Of a stretch of 5,779 nt of DNA, positions 5,474-5,779 are shown in pieces. Made by a program: the position numbers and the translations under genes. How positions within the stretch are numbered: the stretch's first letter is position 1; each line of letters opens with the position of its first letter. Source of the DNA: Bacteroidales bacterium UBA1204 (GTDB lineage Bacteria; Bacteroidota; Bacteroidia; Bacteroidales; F082). The stretch covers positions 1 through 5,779 of the forward strand of contig DBXU01000071.1 in the NCBI GenBank assembly GCA_002310075.1, in the 5' to 3' direction. Below the pieces are notes generated by a model. That model saw only the letters and a list, made by a program, of their open reading frames with translations, made no database searches and was not told the DNA's origin.

Positions 5474-5779
5474 ATGGAATTCAACACGATCAAAGTGCAG
5501 TTGGGCGAAAGCATGGCATGGATCGACCTTGCTCGTCCAGAGGTTCATAATGCATTGAACGATGAGATGATACGCGAGCTCACGGAGGTTTTTGACTGGC
5601 TCAATAGCCGCGACGACATCCGTGTCGTCATCCTGAAAGGCAAAGGCAAGTCGTTTTGCGCCGGTGCCGATTTGGCTTATATGAAAGCCATGGCAGGCTA
5701 TAGCCGTCTGCAGAATGTGGCTGATGCCGAGAAGCTGTCGAAGCTGTTTCGTGCCATTTATTTCTGCAACAAGGCGGTC
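5474..5779 (+). CDS. Enoyl-CoA hydratase/isomerase (crotonase) family protein, 3' truncated by window edge
   Basis: The frame is open from the ATG at 5474 to the last base, giving the first 102 residues of a protein that is usually about 260 long. Crotonase-fold landmarks are visible: RPEVHNALND (21-30), the DDIRVVILKGKGKSFCAGADL run (47-67) whose SFCAGADL supplies the first oxyanion-hole peptide NH and CoA-binding loop, and then AYMKAMAGYS. The second oxyanion-hole Gly and the catalytic Glu residues lie beyond the window. The DLxxMKxMAxYSxxxNxxDAxxL pattern resembles methylglutaconyl-CoA hydratases of leucine breakdown more than generic FadB-type hydratases, but substrate assignment from the N-terminal third alone is tentative. 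It is cytoplasmic and transcribed away from the minus-strand genes. Confidence 0.9.
   Translation, partial: MEFNTIKVQLGESMAWIDLARPEVHNALNDEMIRELTEVFDWLNSRDDIRVVILKGKGKSFCAGADLAYMKAMAGYSRLQNVADAEKLSKLFRAIYFCNKAV

Noticed and set aside
1..5779. tRNA, rRNA, CRISPR array, insertion sequence or transposase
   Set aside because: No cloverleaf, spaced short repeats, transposase-like frame or terminal inverted repeats were seen on either strand by eye.

Overview
The window looks like a piece of a Bacteroidota (probably Bacteroidales) chromosome. The evidence is the Bacteroidetes-type Rhs core (TGHEH, LINMNG and a core end reading NRYAYCLNNPLKYTDPDG), two small outer-membrane beta-barrel proteins whose signal peptides end in ASA|Q and SYA|Q, and exact TAnnTTTG (-7) promoter boxes placed just ahead of two genes. 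Most starts also lack a Shine-Dalgarno sequence. The species cannot be named from this.

Left part (1-2606, + strand): an accessory Rhs locus. The 3' end of an Rhs gene enters from the left edge. Its GC-rich conserved core ends at DPDG (457-468) and is followed by a glycine/alanine-rich linker ending in NHAMH (970-984). At about 1005 the composition turns sharply AT-rich and the protein continues with an unrecognised variable C-terminal domain of about 158 residues. Twelve bases after its stop comes a small AT-rich lipoprotein gene with TPR-like helices, the candidate cognate partner (immunity or accessory). Right after it lies a truncated second copy of the Rhs core. 249 bp of this copy (2307-2555) match window positions 1-249 with only five differences. 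The copy stops abruptly 16 bp before the -7 box of the next gene.

Middle part (2603-4822): a PorT-like outer-membrane beta-barrel gene on the + strand converges with, and overlaps by 20 bp, a minus-strand pair. That pair is a second outer-membrane beta-barrel gene followed by queG (epoxyqueuosine reductase, last step of queuosine tRNA modification), joined by a TGATG stop/start overlap.

Right part (4883-5779): a minus-strand gene for a 152-residue acidic, helical, cytoplasmic protein of unknown function, a 132-bp divergent intergenic region, and the 5' part of a crotonase-fold enoyl-CoA hydratase family gene running off the right edge. This part and the middle part look like ordinary chromosomal background.

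The most interesting unit is the Rhs variable tip + lipoprotein module bracketed by near-identical core repeats. It is laid out like a polymorphic-toxin/immunity cassette with a displaced core remnant. Toxicity and immunity are inferences, as no known toxin motif could be recognised.
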